From Pontibacter harenae (GTDB lineage: Bacteria; Bacteroidota; Bacteroidia; Cytophagales; Hymenobacteraceae), in contig NZ_JAJJWH010000002.1 in NCBI RefSeq assembly GCF_020907245.1, positions 151,740-215,739 on the forward strand: a stretch of DNA of 64,000 bases, given 5' to 3'. The position numbers were made by a program, and so were the translations under genes. The notes below the pieces were generated by a model. That model ran no database searches, was not told the origin of the DNA, and was given only the letters and a program-made list of their open reading frames with translations. The number at the start of each line of letters is the position of its first letter. Positions within the stretch are counted from its first letter, which is position 1. Positions 1-10,402 of the stretch are shown in pieces.

Positions 1-627
1 CGTGCTCAGGAAATTATTATGTTGCTGAACAACCTGATGGATGAAAAGAGTATTCCGAACCTTCCGATTTACCTGGATTCTCCGATGGGTAAAAACATAA
101 CGGAGTTGTTCCAGAAACATCGCTCCTGGCATAACCTATCCGAAACAGAGTGCGACAACCTAACCCAGAACGTACACCTGATTAGTAGCTTTGAAGACAC
201 TTTAAACGTGCTGCGCGATGATGGCCCGAAACAGAAAATCATTATTGCAGGAAGTGGAATGGTAACAGGTGGCCGTATATTGTATTACCTCAAGCAGTTG
301 GTCGGAGACGAAAAAAACACGGTGCTTCTGGTTGGTCATCAATCAGCAGGTACTCGCGGTCGAAAATTAAGCAGCGGTGCCCCTAACATTAAGATAGATG
401 GCGAAGCATATGAAGTTAAGGCAGAAGTAACTCAAATCGGCTCCCTTTCAGCGCACGGCGACCAAGCAGATTTACTTTGGTGGTTACAAGAGTTTGCGGA
501 GGCTCCTAAGCAGCTTTTCCTGAACCACGGAGAGGAAGATGCAGCAGGAACACTAAAGCAGAAAATAGAAGAAGCGCATAACTGGCCCGTAACCGTAGCA
601 GAAATGAACAGGGTATATCCACTATAA
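1..627 (+). CDS. MBL-fold/beta-CASP RNA-processing exonuclease, C-terminal part (5' end outside window)
   Basis: The reading frame is open from base 1 and ends at TAA 625-627, so only the last 208 residues are present. The visible part matches the beta-CASP and C-terminal metallo-beta-lactamase segments of the COG1236 (Ysh1/CPSF-like) family. It has the segment GSGMVTGGRILYYL, then LVGHQSAGTRGRKL with the family histidine, then the late motifs SAHGDQADLLWW and LNHGEEDA. Family members are zinc-dependent cytoplasmic RNases or exonucleases. The N-terminal HxHxDH zinc motif would lie upstream and cannot be checked. The first in-window ATG (19) is internal to the domain and is not the start. Family assignment is strong. 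The exact substrate cannot be told. Confidence 0.85.
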   Translation, partial: RAQEIIMLLNNLMDEKSIPNLPIYLDSPMGKNITELFQKHRSWHNLSETECDNLTQNVHLISSFEDTLNVLRDDGPKQKIIIAGSGMVTGGRILYYLKQLVGDEKNTVLLVGHQSAGTRGRKLSSGAPNIKIDGEAYEVKAEVTQIGSLSAHGDQADLLWWLQEFAEAPKQLFLNHGEEDAAGTLKQKIEEAHNWPVTVAEMNRVYPL

Positions 628-801
628 AGGAATGGAGGAAAAGAAAGCTTTACCTTGTGATAAATAGCACCAAAGACCACATATTTTTTATCTTAATTTG
701 CTGCTGTTATTAGAGGTATAGTTGGTAATTTGCGCTTGGTTGCCAGCGTAGTTAAGCGCTGCAACCTGTGTCATTTTATCTTCTTCTATCTCTTCTTTAC
801 T

Positions 802-1552
802 TTGTTGAACAGAAAGCTTTCTTTATGCCTGCTATCAATGCTTTTGTCAGCAGGCTGTCAGCCAAAAGTAGTAATGCATGCTTCTAACCAAGTGTCTACT
901 ACTAGCGCTGTTACAAACACCCAAGCGGTGGAAATTATTTATAGCCAGGAAGAGCGACCATTGAATGCCCAAAAATTGGGTGAACTTAAAATTACAGACT
1001 CTGGCTTTTCTTTGAATTGTGGCTTTTTGGAGGTGCTGGAACTGGCTAAAGCAAAGGCTGTAGAAAGCGGAGGTGACGCAGTTTACATAACGTCTTTCAA
1101 GGCACCAGATTCCTGGAGTACCTGTTACAGAATTGAGGCGGAGCTTTATAAACTACAGGAACCGTACGTGTCTAAACTTAGCGCTGCTTCACCCAATGTG
1201 CATGCTGTTACAGAAGGTGATACTGTTGCTTTCATTGAAACAATGCCAGCTTTCCCCTTAGGCGAACAGGAGCTTCTAAAATTTCTTTCCAGGGAATTTA
1301 GGTACCCAGCATCCGCAGTAAAAGACAAAGTAGAGGGACAAGTAATAGTCGCATATGTGGTTGATAGAACAGGTAAGATAGGCGATATAGAAATTAGGCA
1401 AAGTGTTAGAGAAGACGTAGACCAGGAAGAAGCGATTGAGGCAATTTCTGATGCCTGAATGGGTGCCTGGCTACCAGAACAACAGGGCTGTACCTGTGCG
1501 TTATACTATACCAATGAACTTCTATTTCTCTAAGAAAAGAGAGAAGAAGTAA
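802..1552 (+). pseudogene. TonB C-terminal-domain lipoprotein, frameshifted near its 3' end
   Basis: The frame upstream of base 1450 gives a lipoprotein. A TTG at 802 or 805 starts a short basic region, a hydrophobic stretch and the lipobox LSAGC. A domain with two cysteines follows, then the beginning of a TonB C-terminal domain (KVEGQVIVAYVVDRTGKIGD). This frame stops at 1456-1458, in the middle of that domain. The +1 frame from 1451 continues it perfectly: MPEWVPGYQNNRAVPVRYTI and then PMNF, ending at TAA 1550-1552. Restoring one CT in TCTG (1447-1450) would read ISLMPEW, the usual family sequence, so loss of a dinucleotide is the simplest explanation. TonB-type proteins pass proton-motive energy to outer-membrane receptors. 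A sequencing error cannot be excluded. The longer frame from TTG 730 would put extra hydrophobic sequence before the signal and is less likely. Confidence 0.75.
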
Positions 1553-1655
1553 TTAGAGGGTAAAGACATCTACAACCTCTTAATTCTTTATGCTATTAGA
1601 TTTGGCTGCTAGTTTATCACTCAACCTAAAATTGTTGTACCAGTACTAAACTGTT

Positions 1656-2738
1656 GTGAACAGAGCAATAAACATACTAGCAAAGTTTGGATTAACCTTG
1701 CAGATAGTGAAGACGGCCATGGCAGGTGCTCTATCATGGTTTCTGGCTACCAGTTTGCTGCATGCTGAGTATCCCTTCTTTGCTGCTATTGCTGCTATTA
1801 TTACCGTTCAGGTTACAGTTGCTGACTCTGTCGATAAAGCATCTCAACGTATTATAGGTATAGTGGGCGGCGTTATGCTTAGCCTGTTATTCGGGCAGTG
1901 GTTTGAATTGGGCGCGCTCTCCATCTTTTTGGTGATCTTGGTAGGCATGGCCACTGCCAAAGCCCTCCGCATGAACCCCCAAATTATTTCACAGGTTGCC
2001 ATTAGTTCGCTATTGGTTCTCGCTGTCGGGCAAAACGAACCTGGCTACGCCTACGAAAGAGTAATTGAAACAATTCTGGGTTCTGCCATAGCCGTTCTAA
2101 TAAATGCGCTTATAGTACCCCAAAATGCTATTCCTGGAGTAGAAAAAAGCATCATCTCTTATAGTAACCTTTCTGCCACAACACTGAAAGGTTTGGGCGC
2201 CATGTTAGACTATGATGGCATCAGAAGAAAAACTGGGAGAACTGAAGTTGATGCCCTTATAAAAGAAGCTAACAACTGCAAAAAAGCTCTTGAACTGGCA
2301 GAGCAGAGCTTGAAATACAACCCCTTGCTTACCCACAAGCGCACCAGGCTTAGCCGATTGGCTGTTAGCATAAACAAGCTACAGAGCATCACCATACAAA
2401 TAAGAGGTATTAGAAGAGGGCTAGCTGATATGCAGCAAGATCTAGTATTTCAGCAGGAGTATGAAAGCAAACCTCAGCTAAAAAAGGCGATGGAAGCGAC
2501 AGCTAAGTGCATTGCTGCTTTTGGAGAAACCATCGTCGATCCATCAGACACCAAATTAACTCTGCTCGGCATGCGCATCCAGGAGGCAAGGGCAGAACAA
2601 GCCCGAAGCCTTACTACCCTCAAGGGCATGACTTCTTTGGAAACGATTCGGGATATAGGCGGTATTCTTACTGATTTACGGCGTATAGTTGCTGAAACAG
2701 AACGACAAAATCCTGGCAAAGAAGTTCTGCTGGCTTAA
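1656..2738 (+). CDS. FUSC / aromatic-acid exporter family membrane protein
   Basis: This 360-residue protein has an N-terminal membrane half (about residues 15-155) with around six hydrophobic segments, and a soluble helical C-terminal half. The membrane part resembles the FUSC/ArAE (DUF939-like) family, seen in FFAAIAAIITVQVTVADSVD and the RIIGIVGGV segment that follows. Full-length family members export aromatic carboxylates or similar small acids across the inner membrane. The substrate here is unknown. GTG at 1656 was chosen because the membrane segment begins soon after it and no ATG lies before that segment. The gene stands alone, with a reverse-strand gene downstream. Confidence 0.75.
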   Translation: MNRAINILAKFGLTLQIVKTAMAGALSWFLATSLLHAEYPFFAAIAAIITVQVTVADSVDKASQRIIGIVGGVMLSLLFGQWFELGALSIFLVILVGMATAKALRMNPQIISQVAISSLLVLAVGQNEPGYAYERVIETILGSAIAVLINALIVPQNAIPGVEKSIISYSNLSATTLKGLGAMLDYDGIRRKTGRTEVDALIKEANNCKKALELAEQSLKYNPLLTHKRTRLSRLAVSINKLQSITIQIRGIRRGLADMQQDLVFQQEYESKPQLKKAMEATAKCIAAFGETIVDPSDTKLTLLGMRIQEARAEQARSLTTLKGMTSLETIRDIGGILTDLRRIVAETERQNPGKEVLLA

Positions 2739-2809
2739 CAGCAGTTCCTGCTCTAACACAAGTACTTGTGTTAGACTCCGCCAAAGGGACAAGCGTCCTA
2801 CTACAGAAA

Positions 2810-3892
2810 CTACACGGCAAAGAACGTAGCAACACCTACTGCTAGCAAACTTACCGTCAGGAGCATAGTATAGGCCAAGGATAAGACAAAAAACTTCAGC
2901 ACAGTTCGCTTACGCGCATTTCCATAAAAGTTACGCATGGATTTATAGATGTACCAAAGTATAACTATAAATGTCAGAAGTTTAAGGTAGCTTCCTGCAG
3001 CAGATGGCAATACAAAAGACATCAGCATCATGATAGCTCCAAACAGAAACATAAAGGAGTGAATGTGGATGGAGTAAATAAGATGCTCGATGTAAAATTT
3101 TGTGGAGCGGAAATAGACCATTTTCAGGATCAGCGCAAACAGCGGCAGCAACAAAAACATAATCTTGGGCAGGTTTTGCTTTAAAGCACTCATGTATGCT
3201 TTTGCCGTGTTGTCATCTTCCATTACAAGCATAAACTTCGTCTTAATGGAACGTTTGAAACTGCCGTCTCTTTTTGCTTCTGGCAAAAGACTTTGCTCCC
3301 GCTCGTACTCCTCCAAATCGGAAAGTTCTTTTACTGGATTAGTTAAGATCACGGCCTCGTTCTGGCTATACTTGCCAACAGTATCAAGTGCTGCTGCAGA
3401 ATTGTCTAACACACCATTTGTAAATAAAGCAGTCTCTTTAGGTATTTTCCCTGCGGCGGCGTTCTCGTTTACCTCTTTCTTTAGCTCCTCTATTTTAGCT
3501 ATCTTTTTTTCTTGCTGCTCAAGTTTTGCAACCTCACTTACAGCTTCAGCCTTGCTATGGTCGTTTGTTTTGTTGCCTACGTTTATATCGCTCAGAAAAA
3601 GAAAGAAAAAAACTATACTGATGAAGATGTACATGCTGATCGGGTTGAGGTGTGACGCTCTTTTGCCCTCAAAGTATTCTTTCGTCAGTAATCCTGGCCT
3701 TGTCATCAAAGGCACCATGCTGTTAAAGAATTTCGATTCGAAATGAAAATAATGGCCTACACTATGCATGGCTACATGAAAAAAACTCTCGTGTAGCTCC
3801 AGGTTTTCTTGTCCGCAGTTAGAGCAGAATTTACCTATGACTGTTTCACCACAGTTTAAACAGTTTTTTTCCTTGCGGTAATGCTTTTTCAT
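2810..3892 (-). CDS. DUF3667-type membrane protein with N-terminal zinc ribbon
   Basis: The N terminus carries two CxxC knuckles (CLNCGE and CSNCGQ, about residues 11-29), which should bind one zinc. The conserved DUF3667 stretch around HSVGHYFHFESKF and TRPGLLTKEYFEGKR follows. A hydrophobic segment comes next (about residues 88-102), then a charged, helix-prone loop of about 130 residues, then four or five hydrophobic segments. DUF3667 is common in Bacteroidota and has no settled function. ATG 3892 places the zinc ribbon at the very start, as usual for the family. The gene is monocistronic, and the next gene upstream is reached only after about 300 bp. Confidence 0.75.
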   Translation of the reverse strand: MKKHYRKEKNCLNCGETVIGKFCSNCGQENLELHESFFHVAMHSVGHYFHFESKFFNSMVPLMTRPGLLTKEYFEGKRASHLNPISMYIFISIVFFFLFLSDINVGNKTNDHSKAEAVSEVAKLEQQEKKIAKIEELKKEVNENAAAGKIPKETALFTNGVLDNSAAALDTVGKYSQNEAVILTNPVKELSDLEEYEREQSLLPEAKRDGSFKRSIKTKFMLVMEDDNTAKAYMSALKQNLPKIMFLLLPLFALILKMVYFRSTKFYIEHLIYSIHIHSFMFLFGAIMMLMSFVLPSAAGSYLKLLTFIVILWYIYKSMRNFYGNARKRTVLKFFVLSLAYTMLLTVSLLAVGVATFFAV

Positions 3893-4197
3893 CTTTCAAC
3901 AGTAAATTATGTGTTGCCAACTATAACTACAACATTAACTGAATTTTATCCTTGCCTATCCCCTATTTATAAGTCTGCTTTTTTGGCACCTTCTTAAAGA
4001 TTAGCAGAGTTAAATATAATAAAATAACCTATAGTTCACCATCATTTCCAGCAGTTTAAAACATCAGTTAAAGTTTAAACTTACTTTTAGCTGGATAAAG
4101 AATTTTGATTGTATTGAGGATAGAGGGTACAACTAAATTTATACACATAAGCACGCATAAATTTAGGATCGGAAAGCATTATGTTTGGAAGCAGAAA
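3893..4197. other. AT-rich intergenic stretch
   Basis: This 305-bp stretch lies upstream of the DUF3667 gene and downstream of the next reverse-strand gene. It is AT-rich. The only structure I see is the 12-bp palindrome AAGTTTAAACTT at 4071-4082. No convincing gene, RNA or terminator was recognised. Confidence 0.5.
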
Positions 4198-4932
4198 CTA
4201 CTCAGTCAAGATTCCCACCGAGTTTAGCTGTAGCATCATTATATTCGTGGCAGAGCGGGTTAAGCCATATACAGGATAGCCATCCTGATCAATGCTCAGG
4301 TCGCCTCTTTTTACATAGTTAGCCAACGGACTTTGCAGGTAAACAAAGCGTATATCAAGAGCTGAGTTACCACTTACACCTAAGTCAAACAGAATACCGG
4401 CACCAACCCCGTAACTTAAAACTGTGCTGTTGTATCTGTTCAAAATAACCGCTTGTAAGTCATCATTAAAGAACTCGAAAATGTTCTGCTTTATTTTGGT
4501 ACGTGTGTTGAAGACAGATATACCCGCCAAACAATCCATGTAGGGTTTTATTCGGAGTTGGTCTGTAGGCTTGATTCGCGCCACCAGGTGCAGTGGCACT
4601 ATACTATGTGTCGTCTTCCATTTTTCATCGCTCAAGGTACCAGCAGGCCACATTTTCTGCACTCCCTGGCTCAGGTAACTTACTTGTAAACCGAACTCAA
4701 CAGATGAAGGTCTTTTCAGAGGATTCAGCAATAACCCAAACGTTCCTCCAAACGCATCAGCTTGCGGATAGGCTTGTCTAAAGCTCCCTAAAGGCTGCGC
4801 ATAAGTAATTCCCATGTACACAGTTCCTCTTGTGTAGCCGCTAATTTCTGGAACAACATCAACTGTTTGGCCGATGGCAACACCACATATTAAAGTCGTC
4901 AGAGCTACAAGAACAAAAGCCTTAATCTTCAT
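4198..4932 (-). CDS. outer-membrane beta-barrel-like secreted protein
   Basis: The 244-residue product begins with a clear signal peptide (MKIKAFVLVALTTLICGVAIGQ, cleavage after GQ or nearby). Short stretches of alternating hydrophobic and polar residues follow, such as GTVYMGITYAQPL, FGLQVSYL and YGVGAGILFDLG, ending in LQLNSVGILTE. This pattern fits a small outer-membrane barrel of the porin-like type found throughout Bacteroidota. No ligand or partner can be named. The start is the first ATG and gives a good signal peptide. It is flanked by long intergenic stretches, so it is probably transcribed alone. Confidence 0.6.
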   Translation of the reverse strand: MKIKAFVLVALTTLICGVAIGQTVDVVPEISGYTRGTVYMGITYAQPLGSFRQAYPQADAFGGTFGLLLNPLKRPSSVEFGLQVSYLSQGVQKMWPAGTLSDEKWKTTHSIVPLHLVARIKPTDQLRIKPYMDCLAGISVFNTRTKIKQNIFEFFNDDLQAVILNRYNSTVLSYGVGAGILFDLGVSGNSALDIRFVYLQSPLANYVKRGDLSIDQDGYPVYGLTRSATNIMMLQLNSVGILTE

Positions 4933-5241
4933 TTTATAGTGCCGTTAAAACTGTCTTAGAAGTTATACCGCTACTCTATTCAAAGTACAGAAAAAATTCT
5001 AAAGCATCAATAGATCAGGTCCTTTGGTTTATAAATTTTGCATGGTGGGCAGGTAAAAGTCTGAGAGGCTTGTTGTGACAACTTTGCTATATAAACCTCT
5101 AATTGTAACCTACTAAAGAGATTAAAGCAGTACGGAATCTTCACGACACAGCACTTTTATAGGCACCACACGTAAGAACTGCCTATAAGCTGAGTTAGAA
5201 AATCTGCCACAATATTCTGAAATTGCACAGCAAAGAGCAAC
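4933..5241. other. intergenic region between divergent genes
   Basis: This 309-bp stretch lies between the start of the reverse-strand barrel gene and the forward DUF983 gene, so it must hold promoters for both. ACAACTTTGC near 5087 is a partial match to the Bacteroidota -7 box for the forward gene, but it is too weak to call. No ORF, repeat or RNA was recognised. Confidence 0.4.
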
Positions 5242-5640
5242 ATGAGCTGGAAAGACACAAAACTATACAGTATACTAAACACGAAATGCCCTCGATGTCA
5301 CGATGGAGATATGTTTCCGAAAGGCACCTACTATAGTTTCAAGAATTTTTCTGACATGCATGAAAAATGCCCCTGCTGCGGACAGCCTTTTGAGCCAGAG
5401 CCAGGTTACTATTATGGCGCCATGTTTGTTAGCTATGCTTTTAGTACAGCTATTTTTGTGGCCGTTTGGGTTGCATTAAGTTTTCTTTTTGAGGAAGTAA
5501 CGATGACAATGATCACGTTAGCTTTGATAGTAGCTGTATTAGCTTTGCTGCCTGTGAGCTTCCGTTTATCCAGAAGTATTTGGATTAATTTTTTTATCAG
5601 GTACGAGGGCCCCTGCGACAAGCTAAAGAAATTGCCATAG
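5242..5640 (+). CDS. DUF983 family protein
   Basis: The 132-residue protein has two zinc-knuckle-like pairs (CPRCHDGDMF and CPCCGQPF, about residues 18-51). The DUF983 signature PGYYYGAMFVSYAFS leads into the first of two hydrophobic membrane segments (about residues 62-82 and 88-105). Family members are small inner-membrane proteins of unknown function. The length is normal for the family and the ATG at 5242 keeps the cysteine motif near the N terminus. No operon partner is apparent. Confidence 0.85.
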   Translation: MSWKDTKLYSILNTKCPRCHDGDMFPKGTYYSFKNFSDMHEKCPCCGQPFEPEPGYYYGAMFVSYAFSTAIFVAVWVALSFLFEEVTMTMITLALIVAVLALLPVSFRLSRSIWINFFIRYEGPCDKLKKLP

Positions 5641-6076
5641 AGTTGTTGCAAATTTTCCTGATTAACTTTCCTACTCTATTGGCAGCAAAAACTATAAAGC
5701 CACTGTTTATGAGAATTTTAGTCGCATACGCGAAAATTTATTCTTGTTAGCCTATACTTCAAGCCTCTTTTTTAACTGAAATTTAAAGAAACAGCAGCTC
5801 ACAACCTGCGTAAGAACTTTGGCTTTCCCGATTTAAGATAAGGATAAACCTGCAACTGGTTTGGTTAAAAGTATAAGAGGTTTGAGCGTGAAGTTTGCTC
5901 ATTACAAACTCAAAGAAACCTAGTTCATTTTGTAGTCTGACAGAGCATGTCTAACTTAACACTTTAAAACAACCTTGCAAATCTGTTGCAGGTGTTTGTG
6001 TTACGCTGTTAAAATTAGAAAGCTGCTGATCTATTTACTTTCATCATTTAAAAAGATTTTAGTAGTATAGCCGTTA
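5641..6076. other. intergenic stretch without recognised feature
   Basis: This 436-bp stretch separates the DUF983 gene from the amidase gene. It has stop codons in all frames, and I see no hairpin, tRNA, riboswitch or convincing promoter box. It probably contains the amidase promoter. Confidence 0.4.
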
Positions 6077-7126
6077 ATGATGAGACCATTACAAAATTTC
6101 TATAGTTTGAAATCTTTTATCACCCTGTTGTTTCTGTTCCTTTCCTCCCTTCCGTTGCTTGGCCAAAGCTCCTATACTAAAGTGGTAGCCGAGCCTGGCG
6201 ATGGCGTTTTTACGCTCCTACGCCGCCATGGTCTCAACCCATCAGAGCATATTAACAGCTTTTTAGAACTGAACCAGGAGAACATCGGAAAAGATAAAAG
6301 TTTGTTTGCTGGCCGCACTTATCTCTTGCCTATGGCATCTACTGGCACCACAGCTAAAGCAGGCAGTAGCAACAGTCACTCTCGCAGAGTGATAGAAGAG
6401 CCTTTGTTCGGTCCTAAATATAGTCGTGTTGTCGTTAAGGATCAGCAGCTTTCTGGAGCAGTTTATTATTTATCTGCAGGGCACGGAGGACCAGACCCTG
6501 GTGCAGTGGGCAATTACGGTCCGTACTCCCTTAGCGAAGATGAGTATGCCTATGATGTTTCTATACGCTTGGCCCGTAATTTAATGGAACATGGAGCAAC
6601 TGTATACATGATTATTCAGGATCCTGATGACGGTATTCGGGATGAAAGTATTTTAAAGATGGATAGGGATGAGATAAACTATCCTAACGAGGCAATTGCA
6701 CTAAACCAGACAGAACGTCTCCGCCAAAGAACAAGAGCTATCAATGGCTTATATGCAAAACATAAGGGTGCTTATCAGCGCATGCTGGCCATACACGTTG
6801 ACAGTCGCAGCAAAAGCCAGAACATTGATGTCTTTTTTTACCACCACCAGAACAGCTCCTTGGGCCAAAAGATGGCTAACCATATTCACCAGACCTTTAC
6901 CTCAAAGTACAGGCGCTATCAACCAAACAGAGAGTACTCTGGGAGTGTCTCGCATCGAAGTAATCTATATGTAATCAAATACACGCACCCTCCTACTGTT
7001 TTTATAGAATTGGGTAACATCCGAAACGATTTAGACCAGCGGCGCTTTGTAATTTCCGACAACCGACAGGCACTTGCCAACTGGATTGCAGAAGGTATAA
7101 TTTCCGACTATAGGGCACGGGATTAG
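6077..7126 (+). CDS. N-acetylmuramoyl-L-alanine amidase (Amidase_3 type) with N-terminal LysM-like region
   Basis: The protein has 349 residues. A signal peptide (ending near LLGQSS) is followed by a LysM-like segment (VVAEPGDGVFTLLRRHGLNP to about residue 85) that could bind peptidoglycan. The C-terminal half has the Amidase_3 motifs: SAGHGGPDPGA with the first zinc histidine, a glutamate in the SLSEDEY region, LAIHVDSRSK with the second histidine, and the late VFIELGNIRND with the catalytic glutamate. Family enzymes cut the amide bond between N-acetylmuramic acid and L-alanine in periplasmic peptidoglycan. The gene is isolated. Two adjacent ATGs occur at 6077 and 6080, and either gives a workable signal peptide. 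Confidence 0.85.
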   Translation: MMRPLQNFYSLKSFITLLFLFLSSLPLLGQSSYTKVVAEPGDGVFTLLRRHGLNPSEHINSFLELNQENIGKDKSLFAGRTYLLPMASTGTTAKAGSSNSHSRRVIEEPLFGPKYSRVVVKDQQLSGAVYYLSAGHGGPDPGAVGNYGPYSLSEDEYAYDVSIRLARNLMEHGATVYMIIQDPDDGIRDESILKMDRDEINYPNEAIALNQTERLRQRTRAINGLYAKHKGAYQRMLAIHVDSRSKSQNIDVFFYHHQNSSLGQKMANHIHQTFTSKYRRYQPNREYSGSVSHRSNLYVIKYTHPPTVFIELGNIRNDLDQRRFVISDNRQALANWIAEGIISDYRARD

Positions 7127-7207
7127 CACGTCCTTTACTTTATTTACAGGTCTAATTACCTGCACCCCATTCTTGAGTGTAGGCAAGAATTCTTTTAAAT
7201 TTCAGAA

Positions 7208-7513
7208 ATGATTGCTAGACATTGGGCAGGCTTGTTTAGAGCCGAAGACACCGAAGAATACCTGGAACATTTACAGCAGGGACTTTTCTCTGAACTTCAA
7301 CATATGGTTGGTTTTGTCAGTGCCTCTATTCTGCAAAGAGAAGTTGATGGTAACGTAGAATTCTTAGTCATAACCAACTGGGAATCTATGGAATCAATTA
7401 AAAAGTTTGCTGGAGAGCAACCAGAGGTTGCAGTGGTACCAGCGCATGTTCAGAAAATGGCTCTTCGCTTTGATACTGTCGTGCGACATTACGAGGTAAA
7501 ATATGCTGCTTAA
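7208..7513 (+). CDS. antibiotic biosynthesis monooxygenase (ABM) domain protein
   Basis: This 101-residue protein matches the single-domain ABM dimeric ferredoxin-like fold. It begins MIARHWAGLFRAEDTEEYLE, has a central GFVSASILQREV strand and the characteristic FLVITNWESMESIKKFAG segment. Such small proteins act as cofactor-free oxygenases or as heme-related or unrelated binding proteins, so a specific reaction cannot be assigned. The ATG at 7208 gives the family's usual N terminus. A strong hairpin terminator follows 16 bp after the stop. Confidence 0.75.
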   Translation: MIARHWAGLFRAEDTEEYLEHLQQGLFSELQHMVGFVSASILQREVDGNVEFLVITNWESMESIKKFAGEQPEVAVVPAHVQKMALRFDTVVRHYEVKYAA

Positions 7514-7528
7514 CCTAGATAAATAAAA

Positions 7529-7570
7529 AGCCAGCTACGCCATCTTTAGGACTGGCATAGCTGGCTCCAT
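7529..7570. terminator. bidirectional terminator between the ABM and aldo/keto reductase genes
   Basis: AGCCAGCTA and TAGCTGGCT form the outer stem, and GCCA/TGGC extends it after one unpaired base, around a loop near 7543-7552. The flanks are A-rich before the stem and T-rich after it. It lies between convergent genes. Confidence 0.8.
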
Positions 7571-7623
7571 TTTTCTGTTTTAGCTTATAGTCTCACCAAA
7601 ACAGCTAGTTGCCTAATACTCAA

Positions 7624-8610
<987 letters not shown>

Positions 8611-8945
8611 TGTGTCTTATATTACTTGTTACAACTTATACTTCCTTTCTTGAGATACGCTCTAACTGGTTAGCAGGCTAAAAAATATCTTTTATTAAGA
8701 AACGGGTGCTTTTAATTGATAAAAGACTGTCTTCTTTAATCTACTTGTTTGTACACCGTACTAAAATAGCAGCTTAAAAACATATTTAAGGAACAGACAA
8801 AAAAGAAGTTTTAGTCCAACCGACAGCATTCAAATAAGATTAATTCAAACAACTTTTTTTGCAGTCAATGCCGCTTTAGGTTAAACCTATCGCAGCGTTA
8901 GGGTGTGCAACTTCACCTATCGTCCATCATCTAAAATTTACAACT
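8611..8945. other. divergent intergenic region
   Basis: This 335-bp AT-rich stretch lies between the aldo/keto reductase start (reverse) and the P450 relic (forward). The palindrome TAGGTTAAACCTA at 8877-8889 could be an operator, but short palindromes also occur by chance. No gene or RNA was recognised. Confidence 0.4.
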
Positions 8946-10242
8946 GTGGCTAATATACCTGAAGAGAAGACACTTGATAATTCGCTAAGAATGTTGAGCG
9001 AGGGGTTTCCTTTTATTCACAAAAGAGCTCAGAAATTTGACACCGACATTTTTAAACCAAGGTTGTTGGGGCAAAAAGTTATTTGCCTGCACGGCGAAGA
9101 AGCTGCCAGCGTTTTTTTACGATTCTACAATGTTTGTAAGGACTGGAGCTATTCCAAAAAGAGTGCAGAAAACCCTGTTAGGAGAAAACGGGGTGCAAAC
9201 AATGGATGATGAAACGCATAAGCACCGAAAAGCGATGTTTATGTCGCTGATAACATAAACCTGCCACTACAGCACTTTGGCAGATACTGGCAGGCTTAAA
9301 TGAGAGAAACTGGAAGAGGTTGTACTGTTTCATGAGACACAGGAAATATTTTGTTTAGCTGCTTGTGTCTGGGCTGGTGTACCCTTGCAACCTGAAGAAG
9401 TGCTAGAAAGAGCCAGAGATTTTACAGCCATGGTAGATGCCTTTGGTGCCGTAGGGCTAAGGCACTGGCGTGGTAGAACTGCCAGAAACCGAGGCAATGC
9501 TTGGATCAAGAATATTATTGAAGATGTCAGAGACCATAAGTTAAAACCACAAGAGGGCTCGCCACTACATGTTGTTGCCTGGCACCGCGACTTAAACGGA
9601 GACTTGCTCGACATAAAAATGGCAACCGTAGAACTAATTAACTTAATTCGGCCTACCGTTGCCATAGCCTGGTATATTACTTACGCAGCTCTTGCACTAC
9701 ATGAAAACCCATCATATAAGAGTAGGATACTAGCGGGCAAAGAAGGACTTACAGAACATTTTGTACAAGAAGTTCGGCGATTTTATCCTTTTGCGCCATT
9801 TACAGGAGCACGTGTACGTAACGAATTTGAATGGCGAGGGCATCACTTTAAAGAAGGCACACTTGTGCTTCTGGATATATATGGCACGTTGCACGACCCT
9901 GTGTTGTGGGAAAATCCAGAAGAGTTCCTGCCTGAGCGTTTCAGAAAATGGAATGGAAGCGCATTCGATTTGATACCACAGGGAGGTGGAGACTTTATGG
10001 GAGGCCACCGCTGCGCAGGCGAATGGATAACAATTGAGGTAATAAAACAAGCTGTAACTTTCCTGGCTAACTGTATGGAATATGATGTGCCTGCCCAAGA
10101 CTTAAGCTACAGTTTGGTTCGGATGCCTACTTATCCTAAAAGTGGTTTTGTCATGCGTAATGTAAGCGTTATCCCTCAGCACTCCCACAAAATGAATGGT
10201 CTGAATAGTCAAGCAGGAAAGTGCCCATTTCATAGCGTGTAA
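8946..10242 (+). pseudogene. CYP152-type P450 (fatty-acid peroxygenase family), multiply frameshifted
   Basis: Three frame segments together rebuild one P450 of the CYP152 family. Bases 8946 to about 9110 encode the N terminus (FPFIHKRAQKFDTDIF, CLHGEEAASVF). The frame then shifts at a run of seven T's (9112-9118). About 9111-9255 continues with FYDSTMFVRTGAIPKRVQK and HKHRKAMFMSL. About 9258-9293 is in the first frame again, and 9304-10242 encodes the rest. Family hallmarks remain intact: IRPTVAI with the Arg-Pro that orients the fatty acid, FYPFAPFTGARV, and the heme-ligand loop PQGGGDFMGGHRCAGE. CYP152 enzymes hydroxylate fatty acids with hydrogen peroxide. At least three shifts and an in-frame TGA (9301) make a functional product unlikely. 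The intact catalytic parts suggest recent loss. GTG 8946 is the most likely original start. Confidence 0.8.
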
Positions 10243-10402
10243 AGGTATATTATAAGATTGCTGCTCATTAGTAGGTGAAAATTCAATTGGAACTATAACA
10301 AGATTATAAATTGTCAAAATTATTCATGTATAAATATAATTTTTGTAAATATTATATTTTTATTTAACATACAGATATTCACACACTATAAAACCTAACT
10401 AT

